Assembly: GCF_023516495.1 (NCBI RefSeq)
Contig: NZ_JAMGBC010000001.1
Location: 682,001 to 746,000, forward strand
Length of the DNA: 64,000 bases
Reading direction: 5' to 3'
Source: Sphingomonas anseongensis
GTDB taxonomy: Bacteria > Pseudomonadota > Alphaproteobacteria > Sphingomonadales > Sphingomonadaceae
Shown here piece after piece: positions 1-8,375 of this stretch (positions within the stretch are counted from its first letter, which is position 1; each line of letters begins with the position of its first letter). The translations under genes were made by a program, and so were the position numbers. The notes under the pieces were generated by a model. It saw only the letters and a program-made list of their open reading frames with translations. It did no database searches and was not told the DNA's origin.

Positions 1-194
<194 letters not shown>

Positions 195-231
195 TCACGA
201 GAAGTGGCCGAATGCTTGAATTTCTTCGTCG

Positions 232-259
232 ATATAGGTGGCGTTCAAGCGACGACAAG
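232..259 (-). promoter_or_regulatory. Candidate RpoH-type promoter of dnaK
   Basis: Read on the minus strand, CTTG (256-259) is followed after 17 bases by CCTATAT (232-238), which resembles the CTTG / CYTAT pattern of alphaproteobacterial heat-shock sigma promoters. It lies about 65 bases upstream of the dnaK start. A perfect 7-base inverted repeat, GCTTGAA at 214-220 and TTCAAGC at 244-250, surrounds the -10 region. The match is by eye only. Confidence 0.4.
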
Positions 260-308
260 GCTGGCGCTGCTGCCGATTTCTTAACCATAAGATGGCAACA
301 GCGCCTCG

Positions 309-1520
309 GTGGACGGGCTTCGAAACGGCAGCTGGCTTACTCGCGAGCGAGTGATCGCAATCGCGACAATGTCCGCTGTCGCCTCGCTGGTATCGCTCGT
401 CTGGCTGTTCGGCTTCGGCCACGGAACCCTCGATCCGATGGGCCGGCCGCTCGGCACCGATTATTCCCAGGTGTGGGCGGCGGGGAAGATGGCGCTCGGC
501 GGCCACCCCGCCGACGTCTGGTCCTGGCCAAAGCATTTCGCGGTGCAGCAGCAGATCCACCACAGCACGACGGTGGACCTGTACGGCTGGCATTATCCGC
601 CGCCGTTCCTGCTGGTCGCCTCGTTGCTTGCCCTGCTTCCCTACCTTCCGGCGCTGCTTGTCTGGCAGGCGGCGTCGCTCGGCGCATTTGCCGCCCTCAT
701 GCGGCGGCTGGTGCCGCGATGGGAGACCGTGCTGCTCGTGGTCGCAGCGCCCGTGACGCTCATCTGCGTCACTCACGGACACAACGGTTTCCTGACGGCC
801 TTCCTGCTCGGCGGAGGGCTGCTTCTACTGGAGCGCAAACCGCTTGCTGCGGGGTTGCTTCTCGGATGTCTCATCTACAAGCCGCAGCTCGCGCTGGTGA
901 TCCCGCCTCTCCTTCTGGTCACCCGCAACTGGCGGGCGATCGCCGGCGCCTGCCTTTCGGCCGGGCTGCTGGTGGCCGCCACCCTCCTCTTCTGGGGCTG
1001 GCCGGTCTGGCAGGCGTTTCTCGACAGCCTGCCGCTGACCCGCGATGTCGTCCTCGAGCAGGGCCGAACCGGCTGGTACAAGATCATGAGCCCCTTTTCC
1101 GCGGTGCGGATGTGGGGTGGAAGCATCGCCCTCGCATACGCGGTTCAGTCGCTAGTGACTGCGGCGGCGGTCGCCGGCGCTCTGTTCCTGGCGCTTCGGG
1201 ACAACGCGCGCCTACGCAACGCAGCGGTCACGGCCGCAGTCGTCCTCTCCACGCCCTATGTCCTCGATTACGACTTCGTCGTCCTCGGGCTCGGCCTTGC
1301 CTGGCTGTGGCGCGACGGTGAGGAGAAAGGTTTCCTCCCGTGGGACCGTTCACTGATGGCGCTCGTCTGGATCGCGCCGCTCGCCGCGCGCCGGATCGCA
1401 GAGTTCACCTATTTTCCGCTCGGCCTCATCATCGCAGCGATCATGCTTGCGCTGCCGCTTCGAAGGTCGATCGTCAGGGCATCGCCATTCCGCCGTTCAC
1501 GTGAAGCGTTTGCCCAGTGA
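309..1520 (+). CDS. GT87-family (DUF2029) integral membrane glycosyltransferase-like protein
   Basis: A 403-residue, very hydrophobic protein with roughly ten membrane segments. It resembles the GT87/DUF2029 family, polyprenyl-phosphate-mannose dependent mannosyltransferases of the C-type fold. The early luminal segment has the family pattern GTDYSQVWAAG followed by WHYPPPF, and a later YKPQLALV segment also fits. The acceptor is unknown. The listed start is a GTG; an in-frame ATG at 369 is an alternative, and neither has a clear ribosome binding site. The 3' end overlaps the convergent fabG by 47 bases. Confidence 0.8.
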   Translation: MDGLRNGSWLTRERVIAIATMSAVASLVSLVWLFGFGHGTLDPMGRPLGTDYSQVWAAGKMALGGHPADVWSWPKHFAVQQQIHHSTTVDLYGWHYPPPFLLVASLLALLPYLPALLVWQAASLGAFAALMRRLVPRWETVLLVVAAPVTLICVTHGHNGFLTAFLLGGGLLLLERKPLAAGLLLGCLIYKPQLALVIPPLLLVTRNWRAIAGACLSAGLLVAATLLFWGWPVWQAFLDSLPLTRDVVLEQGRTGWYKIMSPFSAVRMWGGSIALAYAVQSLVTAAAVAGALFLALRDNARLRNAAVTAAVVLSTPYVLDYDFVVLGLGLAWLWRDGEEKGFLPWDRSLMALVWIAPLAARRIAEFTYFPLGLIIAAIMLALPLRRSIVRASPFRRSREAFAQ

Positions 1521-2214
1521 CATAACCCGCCTCGCGGCTGGCGAGGTAGACGCAGGCGGCACCGATATCGTCACCGGTTCCCATCTGCCCGGCCGGAATC
1601 CGCGACAGGATTCCCTCGCGCTGCTGCTCGTTTAGTGCGTCCGTCATCGCCGAGGTCATGAAGCCCGGAGCGACGCAGTTTGCGGTTACACCGCGGCTCG
1701 CAAGCTCCTGCGCCACGGCCTTCGTCATGCCGATCAGCGCGGCCTTTGACGCGACGTAATTCGCCTGGCCCGGATTGCCGGTGACTCCGACGACCGAGGT
1801 TATCGAGATGATCCGTCCATAACGCGCCTTCATCATCGGCCTTGCCGCAGCGCGCATCAGCCGAAACGCGGCCTCCAAATTGATGCGAATGACCTCCTCG
1901 AATTCGTCGTCCTTCATCCGCATGAGAAGGTTGTCGCGGGTCACTCCGGCATTGTTGACGAGGATGTCGAGCTTGCCGCCTAGAGCGTCGACCGCCGACG
2001 GGACCAGCTGGTCGACTGCAGCGCCGTCCGACAGGTTGCAGCCGACGGCGACATGCCCACCACCAAGCTCCTCGCGAAATCGCTCCAGCTTCTCGACATT
2101 GCTTCCGGACACCGCGAGCCGCGCGCCCTGCGCCGCAAGTGCCTTGGCAATCGAGCTTCCAAGTCCGCCCGAAGCGCCGGTCACGAGCGCGGTCATTCCT
2201 GAAAGGTCGAACAT
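1474..2214 (-). CDS. fabG: 3-oxoacyl-ACP reductase FabG
   Basis: A 246-residue short-chain dehydrogenase of normal FabG length. It reduces 3-oxoacyl-ACP with NADPH in each cycle of fatty-acid elongation. Visible motifs are the Rossmann loop TGASGGLG (12-19), NNAG (87-90), the catalytic Ser in ITSVVG (S140), Tyr153 and Lys157 in YVASK, and the C-terminal HVNGGMAMP typical of FabG. Its ATG follows the fabD stop codon with no gap (TAG then ATG), so the two are almost certainly co-translated. Confidence 0.97.
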   Translation of the reverse strand: MFDLSGMTALVTGASGGLGSSIAKALAAQGARLAVSGSNVEKLERFREELGGGHVAVGCNLSDGAAVDQLVPSAVDALGGKLDILVNNAGVTRDNLLMRMKDDEFEEVIRINLEAAFRLMRAAARPMMKARYGRIISITSVVGVTGNPGQANYVASKAALIGMTKAVAQELASRGVTANCVAPGFMTSAMTDALNEQQREGILSRIPAGQMGTGDDIGAACVYLASREAGYVTGQTLHVNGGMAMP

Positions 2215-3153
2215 CTATGCGATCTCCTTCGTCAGCGCCTCGATGTCTACGATCGTCACGACACTCGTCACCTTCGCGTCGGGAGCGATGCGCTTGACCA
2301 TCGCGCCCAGCACCTTTCCGCCAAGCTCGACGAACTCTTCCACTCCGGCATCGGCCATGTTGCCGACGCTTTCCCGCCAGCGGACCATGCCGGTCACCTG
2401 ATCGACCAGGAGCCCACGGATCGTGTCGGGGTCGGTTTCCGGCTGCGCGGTGACGTTTGCGAACACCGGCACGGCCGGGTCCTCGAGCACCACATAGCTG
2501 AGCGCATCGCTGATGGCCTCGGCCGCAGGCTGCATCAGCGGGCAATGGAACGGCGCGGACACGGGCAGAAGCACCGCCCGCTTTGCGCCCATCTCCTTGG
2601 CCATCTCGACTGCCCGCTCGATCGCGCCCTTGTGCCCGGAAATCACTACTTGGCTCGGGTCGTTGTCGTTGGCGATGGTGCAGACCTCGCCCTGAGCTGC
2701 CGCTTCGGCGATCCGGCGAGCCATTGGCAGGTCCGCACCGAGCAGGGCAGCCATCGCACCCTGCCCCACCGGAACGGCCTGCTGCATCGCCTGGCCGCGC
2801 AGCTTGAGCAGCTTGGCAGTGGTGGAAAGGTCGAACGAGCCTGCCGCACAAAGCGCCGAATATTCGCCCAGGCTGTGCCCGGCGACGAACTGCGCCGCCT
2901 TCTTGAGACCCACTCCGCCTTCCTTGGTCAGCGCGGTGAAAACAGCCATTGAATGCGCCATGATCGCGGGCTGCGCATTTTCGGTCAGTTTCAGCTCGTC
3001 GTCCGGCCCTTCCTTCATGAGCCGGAAGAGGTTCTGGCCCAAGGCTTCGTCGACCTCGGCGAACACGTCGCGGGCCGCCCGACTCGCCTCGGCGAGCGCC
3101 GATCCCATGCCGACTGCCTGGCTGCCCTGCCCCGGAAAAAGGAATGCGCGCAT
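2215..3153 (-). CDS. fabD: Malonyl-CoA:ACP transacylase FabD
   Basis: A 312-residue acyltransferase that moves malonyl from CoA to ACP, supplying the extender unit for fatty-acid synthesis. GQGSQ sits at residues 8-12, the nucleophile Ser94 lies in GHSLGEYSA, Arg119 in LRGQAMQ fits the carboxylate-binding Arg, and His203 in APFHCPLM is the catalytic base. It is the first gene of the fabD-fabG pair. The upstream gap to the divergent permease is about 75 bases and should hold both promoters. Confidence 0.97.
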   Translation of the reverse strand: MRAFLFPGQGSQAVGMGSALAEASRAARDVFAEVDEALGQNLFRLMKEGPDDELKLTENAQPAIMAHSMAVFTALTKEGGVGLKKAAQFVAGHSLGEYSALCAAGSFDLSTTAKLLKLRGQAMQQAVPVGQGAMAALLGADLPMARRIAEAAAQGEVCTIANDNDPSQVVISGHKGAIERAVEMAKEMGAKRAVLLPVSAPFHCPLMQPAAEAISDALSYVVLEDPAVPVFANVTAQPETDPDTIRGLLVDQVTGMVRWRESVGNMADAGVEEFVELGGKVLGAMVKRIAPDAKVTSVVTIVDIEALTKEIA

Positions 3154-3228
3154 TCTCGACCCGCTTTGCTATGGAACTGGCGGGGCGACTAGGCTGGCGA
3201 GCGCCGCTTGCCAAGTTGGGGAGAGAAG

Positions 3229-4530
3229 ATGAGCGAGGAACGCACGCCGAGAATGCTCGGCCCGTGGATGACTCTCGCGCTGGTGATCGGCGGCGTCATC
3301 GGGTCGGGCATATTCTACCTCCCGATCGCTCTTGCACCGCTTGGCGGAAGCGTTCCGATCGGCTGGCTGATCAGCGGCATCGGAATCATGGCGATGGCCT
3401 ATTGCGCGTCGCGCATCGTCAGCCCCGACGGCGGCGGCCTTCAGGCCTATGTGGAGCATGAGCTCGGCCCGGGCGTCGGTTTCATCGTCACCTGGATGAC
3501 ATGGTGCTCGACCTGGGTCGGAATTCCGGCGGTCGCGCTCGCCGCCTCGGCGGCACTCGGCACCGCCTTTCCCCTCGTCGCACGACACCTTGTCGTCATG
3601 TCCTTCCTGTTCACGACGATTTTCGCGCTCATCAACCTACGCGGCATCCGGGCGACGGGCGAAGTCGCAATCGTCACCGTTCTCATCAAAGTCCTGCCGC
3701 TGGCCGCCGTCATCGCCATCGCAGCGATGCTGGGCGCGAGCGGCGGGCCGGTACATCCCATCAACGTTCCCCCGCCGACTTTCGGGAATATCGCGACCGC
3801 CTCGGCGTTGTGCCTCTTCGCTCTAACCGGCTTCGAGTTCGCGATGTCGCCGGTCGGCAAGATCCATGAGCCGGAGAAGAACCTCGCGCGCTCGCTCCTC
3901 TTCGGGCTGGCGGCGATTGCCGTTCTCTACCTGCTCGTCACCCTGTCGCTCAGCCTGATCATGCCCAATTCGGCGATTGCCAAATCGATCGCCCCGTTTC
4001 CGGAGGCGATCGGGACCTATTGGGGCGGCACCGCGGCCATCCTCGCGGCTGCGGCCATGGGAATCAGCGCGCTCGGAACCCTCAATGCCGCCCTGCTCGC
4101 CGTGGGTGAGATGCTCTATTCGATGGCATTGCGGCGCGACATGCCGGCGATCTTCGACCGCACGAACCGCTACAATGCGCCCTGGGTCGCGCAGCTGGCC
4201 GGCGTAGTGCTGGGGTTCATCCTCCTCGGTCTCAACGCAGCCAAGGGGACGACTCAACTCTTCACCTTCATTACCCTGCTCGCGGCCGACGCCGTCCTCT
4301 ACCTCTATTCGGCTGCAGCGATCGCGGCGGCAATCAAGGACAGGAGGCCGCTGACCACGATTGCGGCAGCCGTCGGGCTCGTCTTCGTCGTCTACGCTTT
4401 CTACGGCTCGGGCCTGGAGGCGTTCCTCCTGTCGCTCGCCCTGCTGGCCGCGGGCGGCGTGCTCTATTTCTTCAGGAAGCCTTCGACCATCCCGGTGCCG
4501 GAGGTTGCGGAAGGCGCGCCTCGGGAATGA
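3229..4530 (+). CDS. APC-superfamily amino acid permease
   Basis: About 433 residues with roughly twelve membrane helices. The first helix has the APC substrate/ion-binding pattern GGVIGSGIFYLP, and the protein opens with a short cytoplasmic arm like bacterial amino-acid/polyamine permeases. The substrate cannot be read from sequence. I start at the ATG at 3229 because it has a GGGGAGAGAAG ribosome binding site; an in-frame ATG seven codons upstream lacks one. The 3' end overlaps the convergent Rieske gene by 59 bases. Confidence 0.85.
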   Translation: MSEERTPRMLGPWMTLALVIGGVIGSGIFYLPIALAPLGGSVPIGWLISGIGIMAMAYCASRIVSPDGGGLQAYVEHELGPGVGFIVTWMTWCSTWVGIPAVALAASAALGTAFPLVARHLVVMSFLFTTIFALINLRGIRATGEVAIVTVLIKVLPLAAVIAIAAMLGASGGPVHPINVPPPTFGNIATASALCLFALTGFEFAMSPVGKIHEPEKNLARSLLFGLAAIAVLYLLVTLSLSLIMPNSAIAKSIAPFPEAIGTYWGGTAAILAAAAMGISALGTLNAALLAVGEMLYSMALRRDMPAIFDRTNRYNAPWVAQLAGVVLGFILLGLNAAKGTTQLFTFITLLAADAVLYLYSAAAIAAAIKDRRPLTTIAAAVGLVFVVYAFYGSGLEAFLLSLALLAAGGVLYFFRKPSTIPVPEVAEGAPRE

Positions 4531-5641
4531 GCTCGCGGAGCTTCCTTGCGAAGCTTCTCAGGCAGACCTCGCTGGTCCCAAGCGGCCCCGCTTCGTAGCT
4601 GGGAGTTTGCATGCCCAGCTGGACGCGCGTGATCAGCTCGGTGTCCTCGGCATTCACCCGCCGGTTGATCCGCCAGTTGAGGTAGCGCGCGGCCGTCATC
4701 TCGCGCCGCTCGTCGGGAAGCGCGTAGCTGATCTCGCGGATCACGGTTTCGCCGCCGCTCACCGGAAGGAACTGCATAAAGTCGACTTGGTCCGGGTAGA
4801 TGTCGAAGGCCACGTTGGGGAACAGCTTGTAATAGAGCCACTTGCGTCGGTGCGACGATGGCAGGTGCTCCGCCTCGGGCAGGAACTTCTGGTAAGCTCG
4901 CTCCGAGGGATTGGCGGACGGCTTCTCGACCAAATCGCCTTCCATCCGGTCGACATGATCGTTGGCCTCGATGCGGTAATTCCGCTCGAACAGCCGCGTC
5001 AGGCCGGGATGGCCGACGGCGATGTGAAGATGGTCGGAATAATTGTCGGCGATGGTCTTCCAGTTGAGCGGCCTCGGCCGGAGCGTGACGCGCCCGATCG
5101 CCCGCAATTCCTCGAAGCCATACGGCGCCACCTCGGATTCGTAGGGCGCCATCATTTCCGCAACCGACGGCGCTCCCGGCTCAAGCGTAATGAACAGGAA
5201 GCCGTGCCAATTCTCGAGCGCGACGGGGAAAAGACCATGATCCTCGGTCCGAAGCCCGGGATATTCATGCCGGTGTGGGACCCCGACCAGGCGGCCGTCG
5301 CGGGCATAGCTCCAGGCGTGATAGGGGCAGGTCAGGACCTTGGCGCAGCCGCCGGTCCCGTCGACGAGTCGCGAGCCCCGATGCCTGCACACGTTGGAAA
5401 AGGCACGAGCTCGGCCGTCGTCGCCGCGGATGACGATCACGCTCTCGCCAAGATAGTCGATCGACCGCCACTCGCCCGGCTTCGCGATCTCGCTCTCGTG
5501 GCACACCACTTGCGGAGCGGCGCGAAGAAAGGCCTTCTTCTCGGCCTCGAAGAACTCGGGATCGAAATAGAGCCAGCCGGGAAGGCTCAAATTCTCGAGC
5601 GCGTCTGACGCGGATTCGATCGTGCGGAGGTGCGTGGCCAT
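4472..5641 (-). CDS. Rieske non-heme iron oxygenase, alpha subunit
   Basis: A 389-residue oxygenase component. The N-terminal Rieske [2Fe-2S] site is complete: C85-x-H87 (CRHRGS) and C105-x2-H108 (CPYHAW). The C-terminal half is the SRPBCC catalytic domain, where NYSDHLHIAVGHPG near residue 200 carries candidate His/Asp ligands for the mononuclear iron. Such enzymes hydroxylate or demethylate aromatic or quaternary-amine substrates with electrons from a reductase. No reductase or beta subunit is adjacent, so substrate and partner are unknown. It is probably monocistronic. Confidence 0.85.
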   Translation of the reverse strand: MATHLRTIESASDALENLSLPGWLYFDPEFFEAEKKAFLRAAPQVVCHESEIAKPGEWRSIDYLGESVIVIRGDDGRARAFSNVCRHRGSRLVDGTGGCAKVLTCPYHAWSYARDGRLVGVPHRHEYPGLRTEDHGLFPVALENWHGFLFITLEPGAPSVAEMMAPYESEVAPYGFEELRAIGRVTLRPRPLNWKTIADNYSDHLHIAVGHPGLTRLFERNYRIEANDHVDRMEGDLVEKPSANPSERAYQKFLPEAEHLPSSHRRKWLYYKLFPNVAFDIYPDQVDFMQFLPVSGGETVIREISYALPDERREMTAARYLNWRINRRVNAEDTELITRVQLGMQTPSYEAGPLGTSEVCLRSFARKLRELIPEARLPQPPAPGWSKAS

Positions 5642-5676
5642 GAGGCTTCTTAGCAGGCCGTCCGGCTCCAGATAAG

Positions 5677-5707
5677 AAAAACTGGCCCGGGCGGGTGCCC
5701 GGACCAG
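5677..5707 (-). terminator. Rho-independent terminator after the outer-membrane protein gene
   Basis: On the minus strand an 11-pair stem with one mismatch and a 4-base loop (5682-5707) is followed directly by TTTTT (5681-5677). It lies 28 bases after the stop codon of the outer-membrane protein gene and separates it from the Rieske gene. Confidence 0.8.
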
Positions 5708-5734
5708 AGTTTCAGATCGACGCTTGTCTAGTCG

Positions 5735-6604
5735 TTAGCCACGCTCGGGCGTCGGCGGCGGCGGGGGCGGCGGCGGCGGCGGCAGCGGGCACATGTCCGT
5801 TGCCAAGATCACCGTGCCGTCGGCGCAGGTCTGGGTCGCCGGCGCAACTGGCGGCGGCGCGGAGACGGCCACCGGAGGCGGCGCAGGCGGAAGCATCGCC
5901 GGAGCACCGAAGTTGTAGATCACGCTCGCGAGCAGACTGTGCGAGCTGAATCGGTCGCTGCTGTTGAAGGCAACGCCCGCGTCAGTCAGAGTCGCATTGT
6001 CGTTGAAGTCGAGCTTGCCGGTGCGGAAGTAGCGGTACTTCAGCCCCAGATCGACGTTGGCGGTCACAGGCATGCGAACGCCCGCGATGGCCTGATAGGC
6101 CCAGGCGCTGTCACGGTCGCCGAGCATCTTGACCCGGGCACGACCGAAGCCGCCGCCGCCGTAGATGCCAACTCCACCGATGTTGAAATCGAGCAGGCCA
6201 TTGACCATCGCCGAGACGACCGTCGTGTGGTTATTCAGGTCGAAGTCGGTGTTCGCGAGGGTGACTCCCGTTGCGTCTTCATATGCGGCAACGAATCCCG
6301 GGCTTAGGCGGAGCGAATCGTTCTTCGCCCGCTTGTAGCCAAGCTCACCTTCGAGCCTGAACATGCCGAAATCGTAGCCGGCGATCGCATCGACATCGAA
6401 ACCGGTCTTGTGCTTCACCGAGAAGACGTTGTTGAAAGTGGTCGTCGGAAGCGCCGGATCGGTGAAATCTACCGTCGCGTCGACGTTGGTGGACTTGGGA
6501 AAGAGAACGCCGCCTTCGAGGCCGACGTACGGGCCCGAGCTCTGAGCGAGCGCAGGCGTGGCGATAGCGGCCGCCGCAACGGCGACCAGAAGATATTTTC
6601 GCAT
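5735..6604 (-). CDS. Outer-membrane beta-barrel protein with polyproline tail
   Basis: A 289-residue exported protein. Residues 1-20 are a signal peptide ending ALA-Q. The body alternates amphipathic strands typical of an OmpA-like 8-stranded barrel (for example GPYVGLEGGVLFP at the start and the last strand SLLASVIYNFG). A Pro-rich linker then holds a CADGTVILATDMC segment and a run of ten prolines, ending TPERG. The peptidoglycan-binding OmpA C-terminal domain is absent, so this is either a short variant that does not anchor the wall or one that anchors through the proline tail. It has its own promoter and terminator. Confidence 0.85.
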   Translation of the reverse strand: MRKYLLVAVAAAAIATPALAQSSGPYVGLEGGVLFPKSTNVDATVDFTDPALPTTTFNNVFSVKHKTGFDVDAIAGYDFGMFRLEGELGYKRAKNDSLRLSPGFVAAYEDATGVTLANTDFDLNNHTTVVSAMVNGLLDFNIGGVGIYGGGGFGRARVKMLGDRDSAWAYQAIAGVRMPVTANVDLGLKYRYFRTGKLDFNDNATLTDAGVAFNSSDRFSSHSLLASVIYNFGAPAMLPPAPPPVAVSAPPPVAPATQTCADGTVILATDMCPLPPPPPPPPPPTPERG

Positions 6605-6668
6605 TATCTATCCTTTGTGTGTGATCCCTCGCGGGCTGCAACAGAGCCGCGGCCAATTAGTTTCAAAA

Positions 6669-6697
6669 ATAACACGCTGTGTTCTACTGGCCATCAA
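6669..6697 (-). promoter_or_regulatory. Candidate housekeeping promoter of the outer-membrane protein gene
   Basis: On the minus strand TTGATG (6692-6697) is followed after 17 bases by TGTTAT (6669-6674). This predicts a start near 6662 and a leader of about 57 bases before the ATG at 6604. The area is AT-rich compared with its surroundings. Confidence 0.5.
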
Positions 6698-6763
6698 AGT
6701 CTGTTGCATATGTGACACAGAGTCGGGCGGCACGGGCGCTTCAAACCAAGTGCCTTGGGCGAC

Positions 6764-6792
6764 TTGCCTTTTCGCCCTTCATTCGTCATAGG
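6764..6792 (+). promoter_or_regulatory. Candidate promoter of the rpsF operon
   Basis: TTGCCT (6764-6769), 17 bases, then CATAGG (6787-6792). The -10 is weak. Transcription would begin near 6799, immediately before the leader hairpin at 6803-6837, about 100 bases upstream of rpsF. Confidence 0.4.
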
Positions 6793-6802
6793 GCGCGGCG
6801 AT

Positions 6803-6837
6803 GGGGTGCAGGCTTCGCCTGTGCCCCAGTTGTTTTT
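6803..6837 (+). promoter_or_regulatory. Terminator-like leader hairpin upstream of rpsF
   Basis: GGGGTGCAGG (6803-6812) pairs with CCTGTGCCCC (6818-6827), counting two G-U pairs, around a CTTCG loop. A T-rich tract ends in five T (6833-6837). It looks like an intrinsic terminator on the plus strand, yet no plus-strand gene lies directly upstream, and the rpsF start is only 64 bases downstream. An attenuator or ribosomal-protein-controlled leader is the likely reading. The remaining leader up to 6900 has no other structure I can name. Confidence 0.55.
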
Positions 6838-6900
6838 AAAGACAGCCGGAGGGGCGTCGCATCGGGCGGCGTCAGCGATCGGCCAATAGAGAGAAGAAGC

Positions 6901-7317
6901 ATGCCGCTCTACGAGCATGTTTTCCTCGCGCGTCAGGACCTGGCCCAGGCCCAGGTGGACGCGCTCGCGGAAAACGCCACAAAGATCCTCACCGACAATG
7001 GCGGGAAGGTCGTCAAGACCGAGACCTGGGGCCTCAAGTCCCTCGCCTACCGGATTGCAAAGAACCGCAAGGCGCATTTCGTGATGCTCGACGTCGACGC
7101 CCCTCCGGCGGCCGTCGCGGAACTCGAGCGCCAGACCAACATCAACGAGGACGTGATCCGCTTCATGACCATCCGCGTGGATGCGCATGAGGAAGGCCCG
7201 TCGGCGATGATGCGGCGCGAGCAGCGCTCCGGACGTGGCGAGCGCGGAGAGCGTGGCGACCGCGGAGATCGCGGTGAGCGCAGCGGCTTCCGAGCCCGTG
7301 ATGAGGAGGTCGAATAA
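6901..7317 (+). CDS. rpsF: 30S ribosomal protein bS6
   Basis: A 138-residue bS6 that begins [13 protein letters not shown] and contains the typical NKKRLAYRI-like segment ([14 protein letters not shown]). It binds 16S rRNA in the platform with bS18. The ATG at 6901 has a GAGAGAAGAAG ribosome binding site; the longer in-frame ORF upstream is not coding. The C-terminal tail beyond about residue 108 is an Arg/Gly/Glu/Asp repeat ([15 protein letters not shown]), longer than in enterobacteria and probably disordered. The stop overlaps the rpsR start by one base (TAATG). Confidence 0.98.
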   Translation: MPLYEHVFLARQDLAQAQVDALAENATKILTDNGGKVVKTETWGLKSLAYRIAKNRKAHFVMLDVDAPPAAVAELERQTNINEDVIRFMTIRVDAHEEGPSAMMRREQRSGRGERGERGDRGDRGERSGFRARDEEVE

Positions 7318-7541
7318 TGGCCCGCGCATTCTTCCGCCGCCGCAAGTCCTGCCCCTTCTCCGGCAAGGACGCGCCAAAGATCGATTACAAGGACGTCCGG
7401 CTGCTCCAGGGATTCATTTCCGAGCGCGGCAAGATCGTGCCTTCGCGGATCACCGCGGTTTCATCGAAGAAGCAGCGCGAACTTGCCAAGGCGATCAAGC
7501 GCGCCCGCCACATCGGCCTTCTTCCCTATCTCGTGAAATAA
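7317..7541 (+). CDS. rpsR: 30S ribosomal protein bS18
   Basis: A 74-residue bS18, normal length, with the RRKSCPF opening and the conserved [10 protein letters not shown] and [27 protein letters not shown] signature. It forms a heterodimer with bS6 on the 30S platform. Translation is coupled to rpsF by the one-base overlap, and rplI follows after 13 bases. Confidence 0.98.
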   Translation: MARAFFRRRKSCPFSGKDAPKIDYKDVRLLQGFISERGKIVPSRITAVSSKKQRELAKAIKRARHIGLLPYLVK

Positions 7542-7554
7542 GGACGGCAGCGAC

Positions 7555-8241
7555 ATGGAAGTCATCCTGCTCGAACGGGTCGAAAAGCTCGGCCACATCG
7601 GCGACGTCGTCAACGTCAAGAACGGCTTCGCCCGCAATTACCTGCTTCCGAACAAGAAGGCGCTTCGTGCGAACGAGTCGAACCGCAAGCTGTTCGAGGC
7701 CAACCGCGCAAAGATCGAAGCCGACAATGCCGAGAGGCGTTCGGCTGCCGAAAAGGATTCGACGAAGGTCGATGGAAAGACGGTTCAGCTGATCCGCCAG
7801 GCATCCAACACCGGCCAGCTTTACGGATCGGTTTCGGCCCGCGACATCGTCGAGGCGCTGGAGTCCGACGGCGCAACCGTGACCAAGAGCCAGGTCGTCC
7901 TCGCTCGTCCGATCAAGGCGATCGGAATGCACGAGGTGAAGATCGCTCTTCACCCGGAAGTCGCGGTGACCGTCCACGTGAACGTCGCGCGCTCGCCGGA
8001 GGAAGCCGAGCTTCAGGCTCAGGGTATCGACGTCATCAAGCAGATGTTCGAGGATCAGGCCGCTCCGCTGGCAGCCGAAGACCTTCAGCCTGGCGCTGAC
8101 GCTCCCGAGGGCGAGGCAGAGGCCGGCGAAGCTTCGGTCGCCGAGGCGGAAACCGTCGAGACGGTCGAGGCCGCCGACGAGCCCGAAGCCGACGCGCAGG
8201 TCGAAGAAGGGCCCGCGGCCGAGGACGAAGAGCAGGCCTGA
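7555..8241 (+). CDS. rplI: 50S ribosomal protein bL9 with acidic tail
   Basis: A 228-residue bL9. Residues 1-50 are the N-terminal rRNA-binding domain (MEVILLERVEKLGHIGDVV, then KNGFARNYLLPNKKA). A connecting helix and the C-terminal domain end near residue 150. After that comes a tail of about 55 residues made almost only of Glu, Ala and Asp, which most bacteria lack but which is common in sphingomonads. It is last in rpsF-rpsR-rplI. No clear terminator is visible; an imperfect inverted repeat lies at about 8261-8310. Confidence 0.97.
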   Translation: MEVILLERVEKLGHIGDVVNVKNGFARNYLLPNKKALRANESNRKLFEANRAKIEADNAERRSAAEKDSTKVDGKTVQLIRQASNTGQLYGSVSARDIVEALESDGATVTKSQVVLARPIKAIGMHEVKIALHPEVAVTVHVNVARSPEEAELQAQGIDVIKQMFEDQAAPLAAEDLQPGADAPEGEAEAGEASVAEAETVETVEAADEPEADAQVEEGPAAEDEEQA

Positions 8242-8304
8242 CCGTCAGTTCGTCGCAAATTCGGTTCTCCGCCGTCCGTTCGTCGCATCGCCGATAACGG
8301 CGGC

Positions 8305-8329
8305 GGAACGAGGCTGTCCGACTCATGTT
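8305..8329 (+). promoter_or_regulatory. Candidate EcfG (general stress sigma) promoter
   Basis: GGAAC (8305-8309), 16 bases, then TGTT (8326-8329) fits the alphaproteobacterial EcfG pattern GGAAC-N16/17-CGTT with one mismatch. Its start would be about 40 bases before the ATG at 8376. Confidence 0.5.
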
Positions 8330-8375
8330 GATTCTCCCGAGCAGTTCGCGGGGCGAGTTTACGAGGAGAACGGAA

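Noticed and set aside
1571-3214. Minus-strand ORF of 547 codons across fabG and fabD
   Set aside because: Same strand but another frame; fabG and fabD explain the sequence completely and the alternative is Arg/Gly-rich noise.
8261-8310. Inverted repeat after rplI as terminator
   Set aside because: Arms match imperfectly and no T run follows; it also overlaps the candidate EcfG promoter.
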